In this document: piece after piece, positions 8,831 to 22,044 of the stretch | Numbering within the stretch: the stretch's first letter is position 1 | Layout of the letters: each line of letters begins with the position of its first letter | Assembly (NCBI RefSeq): GCF_030055435.1 | Contig: NZ_JASFYG010000007.1 | Location: 1-64,000 of the forward strand | Reading direction: 5' to 3' | DNA length: 64,000 nucleotides | From: Methanothermobacter sp. | GTDB taxonomy: Archaea > Methanobacteriota > Methanobacteria > Methanobacteriales > Methanothermobacteraceae | Position numbers and translations under genes: made by a program | The notes under the pieces: model-generated | What the model saw: the letters and a program-made list of their open reading frames with translations, nothing else | Told to the model about the DNA's origin: nothing | The model's database searches: none

Positions 8831-9493
8831 TCATGGCTCTCTGCTTTCCGGCTTCTGATTTTTCAGGGCTGATTCAAGGAATATCTCAAGGTCCCTCCAG
8901 AATCTGTCTCTCCCGATTTCTCTGGCCTCAAGAACCATCCTTGATGTGAGGTCGAGGTTGAGGGAATTTATGGCCAGTGTATGTATGTATATGGATAGCT
9001 CAACCGGGTCGAGGTCACTGCGAATGCTACCGTCTTTCATACCCTCTATGATCGCCTCGACCATGAGCCTCCACATCCCTGTGCGGAGGTCAACTATTTC
9101 CCTTCCATCCTCACTCTCGCTCATCTCAAATCTTTCTGTGCCACTGTAGCAGTATATCCTGAAGTAGTCAGGGTGTTCCTTTGAGAATCTGTAGAGGGCG
9201 TCCAACATGGCCTTCACCTTGCCGTAACCGTCTGTTTCAAGCTCCGAACATTCTGAGTACATCTTGTGGAGTATTCTTACGCCGTAGAGGTTAACGGCGA
9301 AGAAAAGGGCCTCCTTATTTTTGAAGTAGTAGTAGAGGAGTGCCTTGTTGACCTCTGCCCTTTCTGCTATTTCATCCATGGTCACATTGTCGTAGCCCCT
9401 CTCGAAGAATGCCTTCTCAGCAGCCCTTATTATCTGCATCTGTCTTTTCTGCCTTTCACGTTCTCTCCTGGAAGTCGGGGCCATTTGGTTCAC
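8831..9493 (-). CDS. TetR-family transcriptional regulator
   Basis: The N-terminus carries a TetR helix-turn-helix: [20 protein letters not shown], then [20 protein letters not shown], at residues about 21-61. The remaining 150 residues form the all-helical ligand and dimer domain. It is divergent from the MtrA paralogue, and three palindromes at 9562-9612 lie in that gene's promoter. By position and symmetry they are the likely operators. Its own start is 69 bases from the nearest palindrome, so autoregulation is possible. The effector is unknown. A GGTGA ribosome site precedes the ATG. Confidence 0.92.
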   Translation of the reverse strand: MNQMAPTSRRERERQKRQMQIIRAAEKAFFERGYDNVTMDEIAERAEVNKALLYYYFKNKEALFFAVNLYGVRILHKMYSECSELETDGYGKVKAMLDALYRFSKEHPDYFRIYCYSGTERFEMSESEDGREIVDLRTGMWRLMVEAIIEGMKDGSIRSDLDPVELSIYIHTLAINSLNLDLTSRMVLEAREIGRDRFWRDLEIFLESALKNQKPESREP

Positions 9494-9550
9494 CTTTTCT
9501 GTATCTGTAGGATATCTGTTCTGTGGCTTTAAAAGGATTTTACCGGAAGA

Positions 9551-9560
9551 TTTATATATT
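9551..9560 (+). promoter_or_regulatory. TATA box of the MtrA-paralogue gene
   Basis: TTTATATATT lies directly upstream of the three palindromes. With archaeal spacing, transcription would start near 9580, inside the middle palindrome, so a bound repressor would block polymerase. Confidence 0.6.
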
Positions 9561-9561
9561 T

Positions 9562-9612
9562 TTAACTACAAGTTAAACTTTAACCAGAAGTTAAAAATTA
9601 ACTGATGGTTAA
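9562..9612. promoter_or_regulatory. Triple palindromic operator, TTAAC-N5-GTTAA x3
   Basis: Three 15-base perfect-arm palindromes occur at 9562-9576, 9580-9594 and 9598-9612. Each reads TTAAC, five variable bases, GTTAA, and the starts are exactly 18 bases apart. They fill the space between the TATA box and the ribosome site AGAGGTG of the downstream gene. The divergent gene is a TetR regulator, so these are most likely its binding sites; the binding itself is inference. Confidence 0.75.
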
Positions 9613-9625
9613 AGAGGTGTTTGTA

Positions 9626-10171
9626 ATGGTTGACAAGAAACCGGTACCCGAGGACTGGCCACACATAGTTGGGGACTATGTGGTTGGTGATGCCGAAAGT
9701 CCGGTTGCGGTTGTCACCCTCGGGTCCCACATGGAAGATGAGCCTGTAAGGGCGGGTGCAGCAATTTCAGGTCCACTGCACACAGAGAACCTTGGAATAG
9801 AGAAGGTCGTTGGTAATGTAATTGCAAACCCCAACCTCAGATTCCTCCTTGTATGCGGTGCAGAGGTCATGGGTCACATCACGGGTCAGACCATTAAGGC
9901 CCTCCATACCAACGGGGTTGATGGAGAAACCGGGAGAATAATCGGGGCCACCGGCGCCATCCCCTACATAGAAAACATGCCTGATGAGGCCATAGAGAGG
10001 TTCAGAAGGCAGGTGGAACTTGTTGATATGGTAGATGTTGAGGATCCCAATGCAATAAGAGAAAGAATAGGGGAGTGTGTGGTGCATGATTCAGGGGCAA
10101 TTGATGAGGAGCCCCTCATTTTAAGACCTTCTGAGGATCTGAATAAAAAGAAACCCGATGAAAACACCTGA
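9626..10171 (+). CDS. Soluble MtrA-like corrinoid protein (methyltransferase subunit A paralogue)
   Basis: It matches the corrinoid-binding domain of MtrA, the subunit of the Na+-pumping methyl-H4MPT:coenzyme M methyltransferase. From the ATG at 9626 the numbering matches MtrA as I recall it, placing the cobalt ligand at His84 in [19 protein letters not shown] and [17 protein letters not shown] are also kept. It stops at 181 residues with a lysine-rich tail and lacks the C-terminal membrane helix, so it should be cytoplasmic. AGAGGTG precedes the chosen start; an ATG at 9605 would overlap the third palindrome. No other mtr gene is nearby. It may be a corrinoid carrier or a regulated accessory of methyl transfer. 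Confidence 0.9.
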   Translation: MVDKKPVPEDWPHIVGDYVVGDAESPVAVVTLGSHMEDEPVRAGAAISGPLHTENLGIEKVVGNVIANPNLRFLLVCGAEVMGHITGQTIKALHTNGVDGETGRIIGATGAIPYIENMPDEAIERFRRQVELVDMVDVEDPNAIRERIGECVVHDSGAIDEEPLILRPSEDLNKKKPDENT

Positions 10172-10243
10172 TTAATTTTTTTAAGGGTCCAGACCGCCAC
10201 CCTCAAGGCGGTCTCTTCCTCCTATATTTTAAATCTTTATTCT

Positions 10244-10329
<86 letters not shown>

Positions 10330-10357
10330 AGAATAAGTTATTAGTTTTAGAAAAGAT

Positions 10358-10449
<92 letters not shown>

Positions 10450-10531
10450 AGCATTAGATAAAAGAGATTGATAAACTCTTATTTATATAGTTTTTGGTCC
10501 CTGAATTTGGTTATAGGGGTTTGCACCCCAG

Positions 10532-10840
10532 TTAACTCTTGAGTTCTATTTCTATGCTGACGTTGTCAGGTACATTGACCTTCATTACCTGACGCATTGC
10601 CCTTTCATCGGCCTCTATACCCACAAGTCTCTTGTGGATCCTCATCTCCCATTTCTCCCAGGTTGCGGTTCCCTCACCATCAGGGGATTTCCTTGTTGGG
10701 ACCACAAGCCTCTTGGTTGGGAGGGGTATTGGGCCTGACATGTCCACGCCTGTCCTCTCAGCGATCTTCTTCAGCTGGTCACAGACGTATGCCAGTTTTT
10801 CAGGGTCTGTCCCTGTGAGTTTAATCCTTGCTTTGTGCAT
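10532..10840 (-). CDS. rpsJ: 30S ribosomal protein S10
   Basis: The 102-residue protein carries the S10 pattern: [20 protein letters not shown] at the start, [20 protein letters not shown] in the protruding loop, and [20 protein letters not shown], the archaeal/eukaryotic version. It closes the long transcription/translation operon downstream of tuf (34-base gap), the standard archaeal position. Confidence 0.98.
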   Translation of the reverse strand: MHKARIKLTGTDPEKLAYVCDQLKKIAERTGVDMSGPIPLPTKRLVVPTRKSPDGEGTATWEKWEMRIHKRLVGIEADERAMRQVMKVNVPDNVSIEIELKS

Positions 10841-10874
10841 CTGAATCCTCCTTTAAAAAGGGAAGGGATGGGGT

Positions 10875-12116
<1,242 letters not shown>

Positions 12117-12226
12117 ATTATACCTCCATATGTGATGATTTAGCCTGATCTAGATTCAACACCTACACGTGTTTTTTGTCTAAGGTAATTTCCTATATTC
12201 CTTTTAATTATATAAGTTTAATGGGG

Positions 12227-14419
12227 TTAACCCAGGTAGTGGTCTGCGCTGTAAGGTTCAGGGCTTAGACCCTTCCTGGTCCTTACCTCCCTTATTATTG
12301 TGTGCTGCAGTTCATTTGGCAGTTTCTCGAATCCAGCGTTCTCTGTTGACCAGAGACATCTTCCCTCAGTGGCTGACCTGATATCACCTGCGAATCCGAA
12401 CATCTCTGCCACAGGTACCACGGATTCAACGGTTACCATGTCACCCTCCTGGGTCATGTTAATGATCTGTCCACGCCTGTTCTGTATCTCACGGGTTGCG
12501 CTTCCCATGTAGTCCTGGGGCACGTTGATGAACACCTTCTGAATGGGTTCAAGCATCGTCGGCTCGGCAGACATCATGGCACCGAATATACCCTTCCTTA
12601 TGGCGGGTAAAACCTGGGCCGGACCCCTGTGGACTGCATCCTCGTGGATCTTGGCGTCCATGAGCTTTATCTTAACACCCATAACCTTTTCCTTGGCTAT
12701 GGGACCATTGTCCATTGCGCTTTCGAAACCATCAAGGAGTAGCTCCTTTATCTCGTCAAGGTACTGGATACCACGGGTCATGTTGATGAAGAGGTTCTTC
12801 TCATAGACGTCCCACACCCTTCTAGCCTCTTCCTTGTCCATACCTGCCTCTATGAAGTCTTTCGCGGCTTCCTTACCCTTAATACGGCCTTCTTTTATCT
12901 TACCTTCCTGTATTGCCTGCATCACTGATTCTTCAAGGGGTTCAATTTCTATGTAGAATCTGTTGTGCTTGTTGGGTGATTTACCCTCAACTGGGCCTGC
13001 GGTTCCTGAAACCGTTTCCCTGTACACCACTATGGGCTCTGAGGTCTCTATCTCAACACCCTTTTCGTTTATCCTGTAGGCTATGATCTCAAGGTGAAGT
13101 TCACCCATACCTGAGATGAGGTGCTCACCGGTCTCCTCGTTGATCTCAACCCTTACTGTTGGGTCCTCCTTACCAACTTGTCTGAGGACCTCTATGAGTT
13201 TTGGAAGGTCCTTGGTATTCTTGGCCTCAACTGCAACTGTAACCACGGGTTCTGATATGTGTTCGAGACCCTCGAATGCCTTTATCTTTCTTCCTGTGTC
13301 ACAGATTGTTTCACCTGCAACAGCGTTCTTTGCACCGGTTATTGCGACTATGTTACCTGCAGGAACCTTGTCGGTGTTGACCCTTTCGGGTCCCATGTAG
13401 ACACCGACCTGCTGGACACGTGCCTTGCTGTGTGAACCAACAAGGAAGACCTCGCTTCCCTTCTCTATTGTACCGCCGTAGACACGTCCAGTTGCAACTT
13501 CCCCTGCATGTTTGTCTATACTCACATCTGTAACCATAACTGCAAGGGGGCCGTTGGGGTCTGTTTTGAGCATTGCCTGTCCTTCCTCGCTTTCAAGGTC
13601 CCCTGACCATATGATGGGCACCCTGTATGCCTGGGACTTGGCGGGGCTTGGGAGGTGCTCAACCACCATTCCGAGGAGCACCTGGTGGAGGGGTACCTTC
13701 TGGGCGAGTTCCTTCTGGTTGTCCTCCTTACAGTACTTGTAAATGTCATTGAAGTTTATACCTGTCTCCTGCATTATCGGGACGTTTATGGCCCAGTTGT
13801 GGTATGCTGAACCGAAGGCAACGCTTCCATCCTCCACACGGACCTGCCACTTGTCCCTGAATTCTTCAGGGGCCATGTTCTTGATGAGTTTGTTTGCATT
13901 GGCAATGATTTTTATGAATCTCTCCTGGAGCTCACTGGCGTCAAGTTTGAGTTCATTTATGAGCCTGTCAACCTTGTTGATAAAGAGGACGGGCCTGACA
14001 TTTTCCTTGAGGGCCTGTCTCAGCACGGTTTCTGTCTGGGGCATTATACCCTCAACTGCGCATACGACAACAACAGCACCGTCCACAGCCCTCATGGCCC
14101 TTGTAACGTCACCCCCAAAGTCCACGTGACCGGGGGTGTCTATGAGGTTGATGAGGTATTCTTTTCCATTATAGGAGTGGACCATTGAAACGTTTGCTGC
14201 GTCAATGGTGATACCCCTTGCCTGTTCCTGTTCGTCGAAGTCAAGGAAACGCTGATCCCCGGCCAGTTCAGCGGAGATCATGCCTGCACCAGCCAGGAGG
14301 TTATCTGAGAGGGTTGTTTTACCATGGTCGATGTGTGCCACTATACCGATGTTACGGATGTATTCCGGCTGGTACATGAGCTCCTTAATCTTGCTAATCA
14401 TTTTTGCACGTCTGCTCAC
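12227..14419 (-). CDS. fusA: Translation elongation factor 2
   Basis: EF-2 drives ribosomal translocation. It has G1 [10 protein letters not shown]3 [13 protein letters not shown]4 NKVDR and, in domain IV, the segment [18 protein letters not shown] containing the histidine modified to diphthamide in archaea. I chose the GTG at 14419 ([10 protein letters not shown], 730 residues) because AGGTGG lies six bases upstream of it; a GTG three codons earlier overlaps that ribosome site. It follows rpsG with a 17-base gap. Confidence 0.97.
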   Translation of the reverse strand: MSRRAKMISKIKELMYQPEYIRNIGIVAHIDHGKTTLSDNLLAGAGMISAELAGDQRFLDFDEQEQARGITIDAANVSMVHSYNGKEYLINLIDTPGHVDFGGDVTRAMRAVDGAVVVVCAVEGIMPQTETVLRQALKENVRPVLFINKVDRLINELKLDASELQERFIKIIANANKLIKNMAPEEFRDKWQVRVEDGSVAFGSAYHNWAINVPIMQETGINFNDIYKYCKEDNQKELAQKVPLHQVLLGMVVEHLPSPAKSQAYRVPIIWSGDLESEEGQAMLKTDPNGPLAVMVTDVSIDKHAGEVATGRVYGGTIEKGSEVFLVGSHSKARVQQVGVYMGPERVNTDKVPAGNIVAITGAKNAVAGETICDTGRKIKAFEGLEHISEPVVTVAVEAKNTKDLPKLIEVLRQVGKEDPTVRVEINEETGEHLISGMGELHLEIIAYRINEKGVEIETSEPIVVYRETVSGTAGPVEGKSPNKHNRFYIEIEPLEESVMQAIQEGKIKEGRIKGKEAAKDFIEAGMDKEEARRVWDVYEKNLFINMTRGIQYLDEIKELLLDGFESAMDNGPIAKEKVMGVKIKLMDAKIHEDAVHRGPAQVLPAIRKGIFGAMMSAEPTMLEPIQKVFINVPQDYMGSATREIQNRRGQIINMTQEGDMVTVESVVPVAEMFGFAGDIRSATEGRCLWSTENAGFEKLPNELQHTIIREVRTRKGLSPEPYSADHYLG

Positions 14420-14436
14420 TAAAACCACCTGTAAGT

Positions 14437-14997
14437 TTAATGTGCGGATCTGGCTATCCTTTCTTTCTCTTCCTTCTTCTGGATTGCAAAGCTTCTTGTG
14501 TCATACTCTGCAGCCAGCATTATCTCGTTTGCAAGGCATTCCTCTATGGATTTCTTGTTCTTGAATGCTGCCTGCATTGCACCCTTGGTTATGAATCCGA
14601 GGGAAAGGTCCACCCTCCTCTGTGGGGATATGTCAACCGCAACCTGGTAACCTATACCACCGTACTTGATCCTTGTGGTCTCCTCCCTTGGGGAGGTGTT
14701 TTCGACGGCCTTAACAAGGACCTGGACTGGGTTCTCCTTGGTCCTCCGGTTTATGATTTCAAAGGCCTCCTTCACTATCTTGTAGGCCTTGTTCTTTTTA
14801 CCTGAGTTCCTCTCGGTCCTCATAACCTTGTTTATCAGTCTCTCAACTATTGAAACCTTTGACTTTGCAAACTGCCTCTTAACGTGTCTTCCCATTGTGT
14901 GGGGAACCAGGATACTGTCAAGGCATATGTACTTTGCAAGGCCCATATCCTCAACCTTGACTTCCTCCAGTTCCCATTTATCAAAAACTAGACTCAT
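14437..14997 (-). CDS. rpsG: 30S ribosomal protein S7
   Basis: S7 nucleates assembly of the 30S head. The 186-residue archaeal form shows [60 protein letters not shown] and [20 protein letters not shown]. It lies between rpsL and fusA in the usual order, five bases after rpsL. Confidence 0.98.
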   Translation of the reverse strand: MSLVFDKWELEEVKVEDMGLAKYICLDSILVPHTMGRHVKRQFAKSKVSIVERLINKVMRTERNSGKKNKAYKIVKEAFEIINRRTKENPVQVLVKAVENTSPREETTRIKYGGIGYQVAVDISPQRRVDLSLGFITKGAMQAAFKNKKSIEECLANEIMLAAEYDTRSFAIQKKEEKERIARSAH

Positions 14998-15002
14998 AAG
15001 GA

Positions 15003-15428
15003 TTACCTCACAGGTTTTTCTATTTTCCCCTTAACCATTTCCTGCAGGGAAACATTGTTGACCTTTGTAACCTTCCACCTCACACCAGGAATATCACCCA
15101 TGGATCTTCCTGATGGTCCACCAATACCCTCAACAACGACTTCATCGTGCTCATCGATAAAACCAATAGCGCCGTCTCCAGGTGCGAAGGCTGTGATCTG
15201 TTTACCGTTTTTGATTAACTGGACCCTCACACATTTCCTTATTGCTGAGTTTGGCTGTTTTGCCTCTATACCCACCTTTTCAATCACTATGCCCCTTGCC
15301 TGGGGTGCGCCTTCAAGGGGGTCGGCCTTAACATCAAGGCGAAGTGATCTCCTCTTGTAGTGGGTGTCCTTCCATCTGAATTTCTGCCTCTTGCTTTTGA
15401 GTTTTTTTGCTGCGAATAATCCTGGCAA
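15003..15428 (-). CDS. rpsL: 30S ribosomal protein S12
   Basis: S12 lies at the decoding centre. The conserved loop is present as [20 protein letters not shown], and the second loop as [20 protein letters not shown]. The length of 141 residues is archaeal. It uses a TTG start ([17 protein letters not shown]) with GAGGAAT upstream. Confidence 0.97.
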   Translation of the reverse strand: MPGLFAAKKLKSKRQKFRWKDTHYKRRSLRLDVKADPLEGAPQARGIVIEKVGIEAKQPNSAIRKCVRVQLIKNGKQITAFAPGDGAIGFIDEHDEVVVEGIGGPSGRSMGDIPGVRWKVTKVNNVSLQEMVKGKIEKPVR

Positions 15429-15448
15429 GTAAGATTCCTCCTCGAGAT

Positions 15449-15880
15449 TTATTTTATTATAATATTGCTTATGTTGTGCTGTCTTCTGGCCAGTAACCTG
15501 GCCCTTTCAATGTTCTGTCCGCCGCGTCCAATGGCGATTCTCTTATTCTTTGGATCGGTTTCCACTGTTGCTATTTTTTCACCGTTTTCCTTCTGCAGTA
15601 TCCTGATACTCCTTATCTTGGCGGGTGCCATGAGGTTCTTTATGAACTCCACGGGGTCGTTGGAGTGTTCGATTACCTCAACACCCTTGTCGAGTGCCTT
15701 CTGGACCTTGGCTACTGTACTTCCCTTTTTACCAATGGCAAGGCCCATGTCACCCTTTTTCACAAGGAATGTTACCTTGCCATTTTCGTCATCCACAATG
15801 CAGTCCTTCACCATTGCACCGGTCATGCTTTCAAAGAGTGCAATGTATCTTATCTCGTTTGTGGTAAATTTGATGGTCAC
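15449..15880 (-). CDS. nusA: NusA-like KH-domain transcription factor
   Basis: This is the short archaeal NusA of 143 residues, consisting of two KH RNA-binding domains without the bacterial S1 and polymerase-binding parts. [18 protein letters not shown] and [20 protein letters not shown] are the two GxxG helix-turn segments. It sits between rpl30e and rpsL in the RNA polymerase operon, as in most Euryarchaeota, and presumably acts in elongation or termination. Confidence 0.93.
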   Translation of the reverse strand: MTIKFTTNEIRYIALFESMTGAMVKDCIVDDENGKVTFLVKKGDMGLAIGKKGSTVAKVQKALDKGVEVIEHSNDPVEFIKNLMAPAKIRSIRILQKENGEKIATVETDPKNKRIAIGRGGQNIERARLLARRQHNISNIIIK

Positions 15881-15886
15881 AGCAAC

Positions 15887-16183
15887 CTACCCCACCATTT
15901 CCAGTATTGTTGAATCACCTGGATCCTGAATTAAGAGCGCCCCTACTATGAATGGTTTACCGCAGAGGGATCCCAGTTCAACGCTGGTGCCCTCATGGGT
16001 GTAAACCGGAATATCTGAGAGCTCTGCATAGTATTCTATGTCCTCTCTGAGATCCTCTGGAATGTTACTGGCGATTACCACCAGCTTACCCTTACCCAGT
16101 TTGAGGCTCTGAATTGTCCTCTTTGATCCAAGGATAACATTACCAGTATCTACAGCGACTCGTATTCCTCTATCTATGTCCAT
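15887..16183 (-). CDS. rpl30e: 50S ribosomal protein L30e
   Basis: This 98-residue member of the L7Ae/L30e family starts [20 protein letters not shown], has [20 protein letters not shown] for the kink-turn RNA contact, and [20 protein letters not shown] at the end. It lies in its canonical place between rpoA2 and nusA, six bases from nusA. Confidence 0.95.
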   Translation of the reverse strand: MDIDRGIRVAVDTGNVILGSKRTIQSLKLGKGKLVVIASNIPEDLREDIEYYAELSDIPVYTHEGTSVELGSLCGKPFIVGALLIQDPGDSTILEMVG

Positions 16184-16193
16184 CTACTGCCTC

Positions 16194-17558
<1,365 letters not shown>

Positions 17559-20171
17559 TTACCCCTTTGATTTGAGCCTTATTTCCTCTACGAGTTTGTC
17601 GAGGTCCACAATCTTTCCATAGTCGCTCTTGGCAGGGTCTACACCATCTTCACCGAATTTAGTCTGTATTATAACTCCCCTGTTGTCAACGACCTTTCCA
17701 TCCTCTTTAACGGTGAGGTCCTGGAGGGCATTGACAAGACGTCTCTGCATGTAACCACTCTGGGCTGTACGGATGGCTGTATCCACAAGCCCCTCTCTTC
17801 CCCCCATGGCATGGAAGAAGAATTCTATTGGGTCTAGACCTTCCTTGTAACTTGAGTGTACGAATCCACGGGACTTGGCACCCAGTTCTCCCTTCTTGAA
17901 GTGTGGAAGTGTCCTGTTATCGTATCCTCTGCTTATTCGTCCACCCCTTACTGACTGCTGTCCCACACAGGCTGTTATTTGTGTGAGGTTGAGCATTGAC
18001 CCCCTTGCACCTGTAAGTGCCATTATGACAGCATGGTTTTCATCCATGTCAAAGTAGCTCTCTGCTATCTCCCCGGACTTGTCCCTGGCCTCGCCTAGAA
18101 CCTGCATTATCTTCATCTCCAGGGTCTCCTCAAGGCTTCTACCGGGGAGAGGTTCGAGTTCTCCGTTCTCGTAGGCCTCAATAAGCTGGTCAACCCTGGC
18201 CTCAGCATTCCTCAGGTGGGCCTCTATCCTTTCACGGGCCTCCTCCGGGATTTCCTCATCGTTGGTACTTGTGGTGAATCCAGCATGCATTATACCTGCA
18301 ATTGCAAGCTTTGTTGCTGAGTCAAGGAATTCTCTGGCGGCATCTGTACCATATTCCTTGACTATGTGGTCAAGTATCTTACCTGAGAATGCACCATAGG
18401 CTTTCTCATCAATAACACCTGATATGAGCTCACCATTCTCTATGACCACGTATGCATCATTTTCACAGTCCATCTCCACGCATTCCTCACATTTCCTGCA
18501 TATCTCGGCCCGGTAGACCATGTTGAGGTCATCAGGGAGGACCATGCTGAATATCTCCTTACCTGTCCAGTCACGACCCCTCCTGTCAGGTAGGGGCAGC
18601 CCTGCCTTCTTGAGGATCTGGAAAACCTTATCCTCACTGAAAACAGTCCTCTTCCTTGTAAGGAGATAGGCGCCTGATATGTGGTCGTGTATCCCTCCGA
18701 TGATGGGACCACCGAACCTGGGGGAGAGTATGTGTTCCTGCACCCGCATGAGTGTCTTGGCCTCTGCCCTTGACTCCTCGGTCTGGAATACGTGCATGTT
18801 CATCTCGTCCCCGTCGAAGTCCGCGTTGTATGGGGGGCAGACGCAGAGGTTCAGGCGGAAGGTCTTGTAGGGGAGGACGCGGACCTCATGGGCCATCATT
18901 GACATCCTGTGGAGTGATGGCTGACGGTTGAACAGGACTATGTCACCATCCTTGAGGTGCCTTTCAACGATGTACCCTGGTTTGAGGTTCTCAAGGACAA
19001 CATCCTTGGTCTCGTTGTAGATCCTTATCTTTCGGCCGTCTGGCCTTATAACGTAGTTGGCTCCGGGGTGTACATCAGGTCCGTTCTCTATGTACTCCTT
19101 CATCTTGTCTATGTTCCATTCTGTAACATAGACCGGTACTGTGACCTCCATGGCTATGATCTCAGGGACTCCCACTTCGTTTATGCTTATGTTGGGGTCT
19201 GGTGAGATGACTGTACGGGCAGAAAAGTTAACCCTCTTACCTGAGAGGTTGCTCCTGAACCGTCCCTCCTTACCCTTGAGCCTCTGGGCGAGGGTCTTGA
19301 GGGGTCTGCCAGAGCGGTGCCTTGCTGGGGGGACACCGGAGGCCTCGTTGTCGAAGTAGGTTGTCACGTGGTACTGTAGAAGTTCCCAGAGGTCCTCTAC
19401 GATTAGCTGAGGGGCTCCTGCTTCCATGTTCTCCTTGAGGCGCTGGTTTATCCTGAGGATGTCCACGAGTTTGTGTGTAAGGTCGTCCTCTGATCTCTCA
19501 CCGGTTTCAAGGGTTATTGATGGTCTCACAGTTACTGGGGGAACAGGGAGGACTGTGAGGACCATCCATTCAGGTCTTGCAACCTCTGGGTTGACCCCTA
19601 GGATTAGTGCGTCGTCGTCGGTTATCTTCTCAAGCCTCTCCCTCACTTCGCTGGGTGTTAGCTTATAGTCACCCTCAACTATGGAGACGGGTTTATCCAG
19701 TTTTATTTCCTTCTGTTCCTCCTCACAGTGGGGGCACTTCTCGCGTCTGGCCTCGGTGTATATCTCCTTTATTATGGGTGTGAGGCTCTCTTCCTTCTCC
19801 ATTGCCTCAAGTATCCGCTTTCTGTACTCTTCAATCTCGACCTCTGTGAGCAGGACCCTGCTGCATTTCCTGCAGATTGACCTGAGGATCTTGTGTATCG
19901 TGTCCGCGAACCCCACGTGTATAACGGGTCTTGCAAGGTTTATGCTTCCAAAGTGTCCGGGGCACTCACCACCCTTGGCCCCGCATGTCCTGCACCTGAG
20001 GCTCGGGTCTATGACACCAAGCCTTGGATCCATGAGCCCGTTCTCGATGGGGTACCCGTCCTCGTCATAGGTGTCCGGTGTTACAATCTGGGTAACGGAC
20101 ATCTTTCTTATATCCTCAGGGGACATGAGGCCAAAATTTATCTGGGAAATTTTCTTTAAAATTCCGCTCAA
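17559..20171 (-). CDS. rpoA1: DNA-directed RNA polymerase subunit A' (N-terminal part of the largest subunit)
   Basis: The 870-residue subunit carries the catalytic magnesium motif YNADFDGDEMNMHVF (three aspartates) near residue 455. The N-terminal zinc motif is CRTCGAKGGECPGHFG at about 59-74, and FSARTVISPDPNISINEVGV belongs to the lid/rudder region. It forms the active centre together with A''. Confidence 0.98.
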   Translation of the reverse strand: MSGILKKISQINFGLMSPEDIRKMSVTQIVTPDTYDEDGYPIENGLMDPRLGVIDPSLRCRTCGAKGGECPGHFGSINLARPVIHVGFADTIHKILRSICRKCSRVLLTEVEIEEYRKRILEAMEKEESLTPIIKEIYTEARREKCPHCEEEQKEIKLDKPVSIVEGDYKLTPSEVRERLEKITDDDALILGVNPEVARPEWMVLTVLPVPPVTVRPSITLETGERSEDDLTHKLVDILRINQRLKENMEAGAPQLIVEDLWELLQYHVTTYFDNEASGVPPARHRSGRPLKTLAQRLKGKEGRFRSNLSGKRVNFSARTVISPDPNISINEVGVPEIIAMEVTVPVYVTEWNIDKMKEYIENGPDVHPGANYVIRPDGRKIRIYNETKDVVLENLKPGYIVERHLKDGDIVLFNRQPSLHRMSMMAHEVRVLPYKTFRLNLCVCPPYNADFDGDEMNMHVFQTEESRAEAKTLMRVQEHILSPRFGGPIIGGIHDHISGAYLLTRKRTVFSEDKVFQILKKAGLPLPDRRGRDWTGKEIFSMVLPDDLNMVYRAEICRKCEECVEMDCENDAYVVIENGELISGVIDEKAYGAFSGKILDHIVKEYGTDAAREFLDSATKLAIAGIMHAGFTTSTNDEEIPEEARERIEAHLRNAEARVDQLIEAYENGELEPLPGRSLEETLEMKIMQVLGEARDKSGEIAESYFDMDENHAVIMALTGARGSMLNLTQITACVGQQSVRGGRISRGYDNRTLPHFKKGELGAKSRGFVHSSYKEGLDPIEFFFHAMGGREGLVDTAIRTAQSGYMQRRLVNALQDLTVKEDGKVVDNRGVIIQTKFGEDGVDPAKSDYGKIVDLDKLVEEIRLKSKG

Positions 20172-20209
20172 GGTATTCTCTCCTTTGATTTATTCCCTCA
20201 AATCCGTAA

Positions 20210-22021
20210 TCATGCCTTATCTTCCAGTATGAGTTTCGGGAAGATGCATAGACTCTTAAGCTCATCAAGGAGTAATTTGAAGGCGTATGATATCTCCACA
20301 GGGAATGACTCTGAGTCCTCACATATTGGACAGTACTTCTTATCCCTTATCTTGTCGTAGATTGCTATCATACCGCACTCGGCACATACCAGTGCCTCGT
20401 ATTTATCCGATTCATCAAGAAGTCTTTCCTTCAGGGCGAGCGCTGCTCCATGGGCAATCAGACAGTCTCTTTCCATTTCACCGAATCTGAGACCTCCTTC
20501 CCTGGCTCTTCCCTCGGTTGGCTGTCTTGTGAGGACCTGCACAGGACCCCTTGATCTTGCATATACCTTGTCTGTTGTCATATGGTGGAGTTTCTGGTAG
20601 TAGGCCACGCCTATGAATATCTCAGCCTCTATCCTTTCACCGGTTATTCCGTTGTAGAGTGATTCCACACCTGCACTTTCAAATCCATTGGCTTTGAGGG
20701 CCTTCTTTATGTCCTTCTCTTCCTCTCCGGTGAATGGTGTTCCGTCCACCCTGCGGCCCTCCATGCATGCAGCCTTACCTGCAAGCATCTCAAGGACCTG
20801 CCCAACTGACATCCTTGATGGTATAGCGTGGGGGTTTATTATGAGGTCTGGCACAACACCGTCCTCGGTGAAGGGCATGTCCTCCTGGGATACTATGAGG
20901 CCCACAACACCCTTCTGACCGTGCCTTGATGCGAATTTGTCACCGAGTTCGGGCTGTCTCTGTTCCCGCACCCTTATCTTGGCGAGCCTGCTCCCCTCAA
21001 CGGTTTCTGTTAGGAGGACAGCGTCAACTATTCCCTTTTCACCGTGTCGAACGGTTACTGAGGTTTCTCTTCTACGCTCCGCCACTGTTCCGAACTCATC
21101 GATTTCTTCCAGGAACCTTGGCGGTGATGTTTTACCTATGAGGACGTCACCTGAGGATACCACCGTCTCGGGGTTTATTATGCCGTCCTCGTCAAGGTGC
21201 CTGTAGTCGCTCTCTGACCTGTAGCCCCTTACCCCCTTTTCAGGTATCTCGAAGCGGTCCTCCTGACCACCGGGGTATCTTCGCTCTGCGGCCTCGTAGG
21301 ATCTGAAGAATGATGACCTTGCAAGTCCCCTCTCAAGGGATGCTTTGTTGAGTATCAGTGCGTCCTCCATGTTGTAGCCCTCATAGGACATTACGGCTAC
21401 AACGAAGTTCTGGCCTGATGGCCTCTCATCGTAGCCGGTCACGTCTATTATCCTTGTCTTGACTAGGGGGACCTGGGGGTGGTGGAGGAGGTGTGCACGT
21501 GTATCTGTCCTGAGGTCATAGTTGGATGCATATAGACCAAGGGCCTGCTTGGTCATCCCTGCCTCCATGGTGTTCCTTGGTGACGAGTTGTGGTTTGCGA
21601 ATGGAATGATACCTGCACATATCCCCAGCATGGTGGATGGGTCTATCTCAAGGTGGGTGTGTTCGTCTGTGATGTCCTCCGGACTCATTGCTATGTAGGC
21701 GTTTTCCTCTTCCTCGGCATCCAGATACTCTATTATGCCTTCATTTATGAGGTCATCCCATTCCATTTCCCCTGATTCAAGTTTTTCAAGGTGTTCCTCC
21801 TTTAAGAGAGGTTCGCCGTCCTTTACAATGATCAGGGGTCTTCTGGCCCTTCCAGGGTCTGTGAATATGTATATTTCATGGTTTTCAGGGTAATGGGTTA
21901 TGTTCATCTCAGGGGAGACCTCTCCGGATCTCCTCTTCTCCCTCATCTCCTGTACGAATTCTTCAGGGTTTTCACAGGTCCCTATAAGTTTCCCGTTAAT
22001 GTAAATCTTGGTTTTACTCAC
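20210..22021 (-). CDS. rpoB1: DNA-directed RNA polymerase subunit B' (C-terminal part of the second subunit)
   Basis: As in other methanogens the beta homologue is split, and this 603-residue half carries [20 protein letters not shown] and [20 protein letters not shown] of the hybrid-binding region, plus the C-terminal zinc ribbon [20 protein letters not shown]. The split from rpoB2 is a methanogen/Archaeoglobus trait. Confidence 0.98.
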   Translation of the reverse strand: MSKTKIYINGKLIGTCENPEEFVQEMREKRRSGEVSPEMNITHYPENHEIYIFTDPGRARRPLIIVKDGEPLLKEEHLEKLESGEMEWDDLINEGIIEYLDAEEEENAYIAMSPEDITDEHTHLEIDPSTMLGICAGIIPFANHNSSPRNTMEAGMTKQALGLYASNYDLRTDTRAHLLHHPQVPLVKTRIIDVTGYDERPSGQNFVVAVMSYEGYNMEDALILNKASLERGLARSSFFRSYEAAERRYPGGQEDRFEIPEKGVRGYRSESDYRHLDEDGIINPETVVSSGDVLIGKTSPPRFLEEIDEFGTVAERRRETSVTVRHGEKGIVDAVLLTETVEGSRLAKIRVREQRQPELGDKFASRHGQKGVVGLIVSQEDMPFTEDGVVPDLIINPHAIPSRMSVGQVLEMLAGKAACMEGRRVDGTPFTGEEEKDIKKALKANGFESAGVESLYNGITGERIEAEIFIGVAYYQKLHHMTTDKVYARSRGPVQVLTRQPTEGRAREGGLRFGEMERDCLIAHGAALALKERLLDESDKYEALVCAECGMIAIYDKIRDKKYCPICEDSESFPVEISYAFKLLLDELKSLCIFPKLILEDKA

Positions 22022-22044
22022 TTGACAGCCTCCCGGTGGAAAAA

